Positions 63,020-64,000 of a stretch of DNA of 64,000 nucleotides are shown here, piece after piece. Within the stretch, counting starts at the first letter, position 1; the number at the start of each line of letters is the position of its first letter. The stretch spans positions 990,001 through 1,054,000 of the forward strand of contig CAUJNA010000591.1 in NCBI GenBank assembly GCA_963377175.1, in the 5' to 3' direction. The DNA is from Effrenium voratum. Taxonomy: Eukaryota > Sar > Dinophyceae > Suessiales > Symbiodiniaceae. Position numbers and translations under genes: made by a program. The notes under the pieces were generated by a model. It saw only the letters and a program-made list of their open reading frames with translations, had not been told where the DNA came from and did not search any database.

Positions 63020-64000
63020 CTGGCAAAAACGAAGAAACAAAACACGGCAAAACGGGCTGCAGAACCAAAAGGGCAGAGAAAACGAACGAGTGAGTGTATT
63101 TTGATTTTTGTTGCTTCAACAAACCGGTGTTTTGTTTTTTTCTGTTTCAGTTGATTGATTGCTTTGATTCTTGCTTCAACGAACTAGTGTTTGTTCTGCT
63201 TCCTTGCTGTTGTTTGGGGGGGTTGGTGTGCCTCAAAAGAGACGGAGCCATTGGGTCCGTTGCAGTTACATCAAAAAGGTGGCTCAAAGGGAAACAGCCG
63301 CAAAAGTAATTTGCTGAATGAAACCCGATTTGCTTTCCATCCATGATGTGCTTGTCTTCGTGCTCTACACGCGGTAAAGATTTCCCTGTACGACTGGCGG
63401 AGGCTGTCTTCAAAGCAACCCTCCCTCTAAGCGCGTCTAAGTGCTGTAAAGGGGCCGATGCAGTCGTTCGTGGGCATCTCTTTGTCCAATTCCTCGCTGC
63501 GCCAATGTGCGGAACGAATCGAATTGCCCCCCTCAAAAAGGATTCGGACCAGGTGAAAGTAGATGGCCCAATTCTCTTTCTCTGGGTCAGAAAAGGGGAA
63601 TTGTGTGCCCTGATAAATGTTGGCTCCTTTGTTCCGTGGGTAGTCTGGCGAGTGTGCGTTACCAGCTCAAAGCCCAACTTTGTGGTTCTCACCAAACCGG
63701 TCGCAAGAAGTACAATCAAGTCTTCTTGGTCTGTCCTTCTTTGTGGGCCCCCTTTTTCGGTGGTTTTTAAGAGAAACCAAACGGTTTCCACCGCCAGTTT
63801 GGTGGTCCAGCCTCAAAACAAACGACGGTGTCCTACTGAGTGTTCATGGCCGCAAGTTTCCATGGGCTCCCCAAGAAGCTGAAAGCCGATTCGGCGGATT
63901 CACTGGCAAGCAACATCGTTTCAGTTCAAGAGCAAAACTTAGTTGGTCCTCAGTATCAAAGAAAACCTTGGGGGATGGTTGTTCTCGGGCCCTGAGAACC
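63020..64000. other. upstream intron of the protease gene; no exon recognised
   Basis: No IVGG, AAHC or DIALL segment was found, so the N-terminal exons lie beyond the window. A plus-strand frame at 63343-63882 (179 aa, including RLAEAVFKATLPLSASKCC) and the minus frame opposite it are both open. Neither has domain or splice support. Confidence 0.45.

Overview
The window looks like nuclear DNA of a dinoflagellate, most like a Symbiodiniaceae-type genome. The evidence is: minus-strand genes cut into exons of 27-158 nt separated by kilobases of repeat; 5' splice sites that are mostly GC or GA as well as GT, with AG|G at the 3' side; a 15-nt match to the 3' part of the dinoflagellate spliced leader inside a mobile-element terminus; and very abundant tetranucleotide satellites. 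No rRNA, tRNA or CRISPR array was recognised. The species cannot be named from the sequence alone.

Layout. 1-3192: simple repeat, two small inverted-repeat elements and unrecognised DNA. 3193-15659: a GC-rich 12.5-kb tyrosine-recombinase retroelement read on the minus strand. It is built from two different units with the same ends, each in the order A(117 bp)-genes-B(154 bp). Unit II (8894 to 3193) carries a Gag-like zinc-knuckle protein, a cytosine-methyltransferase-like protein and RT-RNase H. Unit I (15659 to 8893) carries a long frameshifted ORF, an HNH nuclease domain and a tyrosine recombinase. The units join B|A with a shared AG dinucleotide. A 19-bp motif occurs 18 times inside the element and was not seen outside it.

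16-64 kb holds minus-strand genes rebuilt exon by exon. 16109-20082: three exons of an unrecognised protein, the last with a stop. 22895-38257: an alpha/beta hydrolase in eleven recognisable exons, with nucleophile elbow, acid and histidine motifs in order. 39.5-49.1 kb: six weaker exon candidates, unassigned. 50355-63019: a trypsin-like serine protease (the Ser195 equivalent sits on a 27-nt exon) followed by a CUB domain; its N-terminal exons lie beyond the window.

The introns are patchworks of short inverted-repeat element families, described here as M1 to M12. M1 (about 115 bp, CTAGGTCC termini, 4-bp target duplications) has 14 copies, all in the same orientation. At four exons its edge falls at or within 9 bp of the 5' splice site, and in the protease gene it overlaps coding sequence. 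This makes M1 a candidate introner (intron-generating element). Long satellites of ATG, AATC, AAAG, CCCT, GAAT and AACC fill other intron space. All exon boundaries were inferred by eye from domain continuity, phase and AG acceptors, without transcript evidence.
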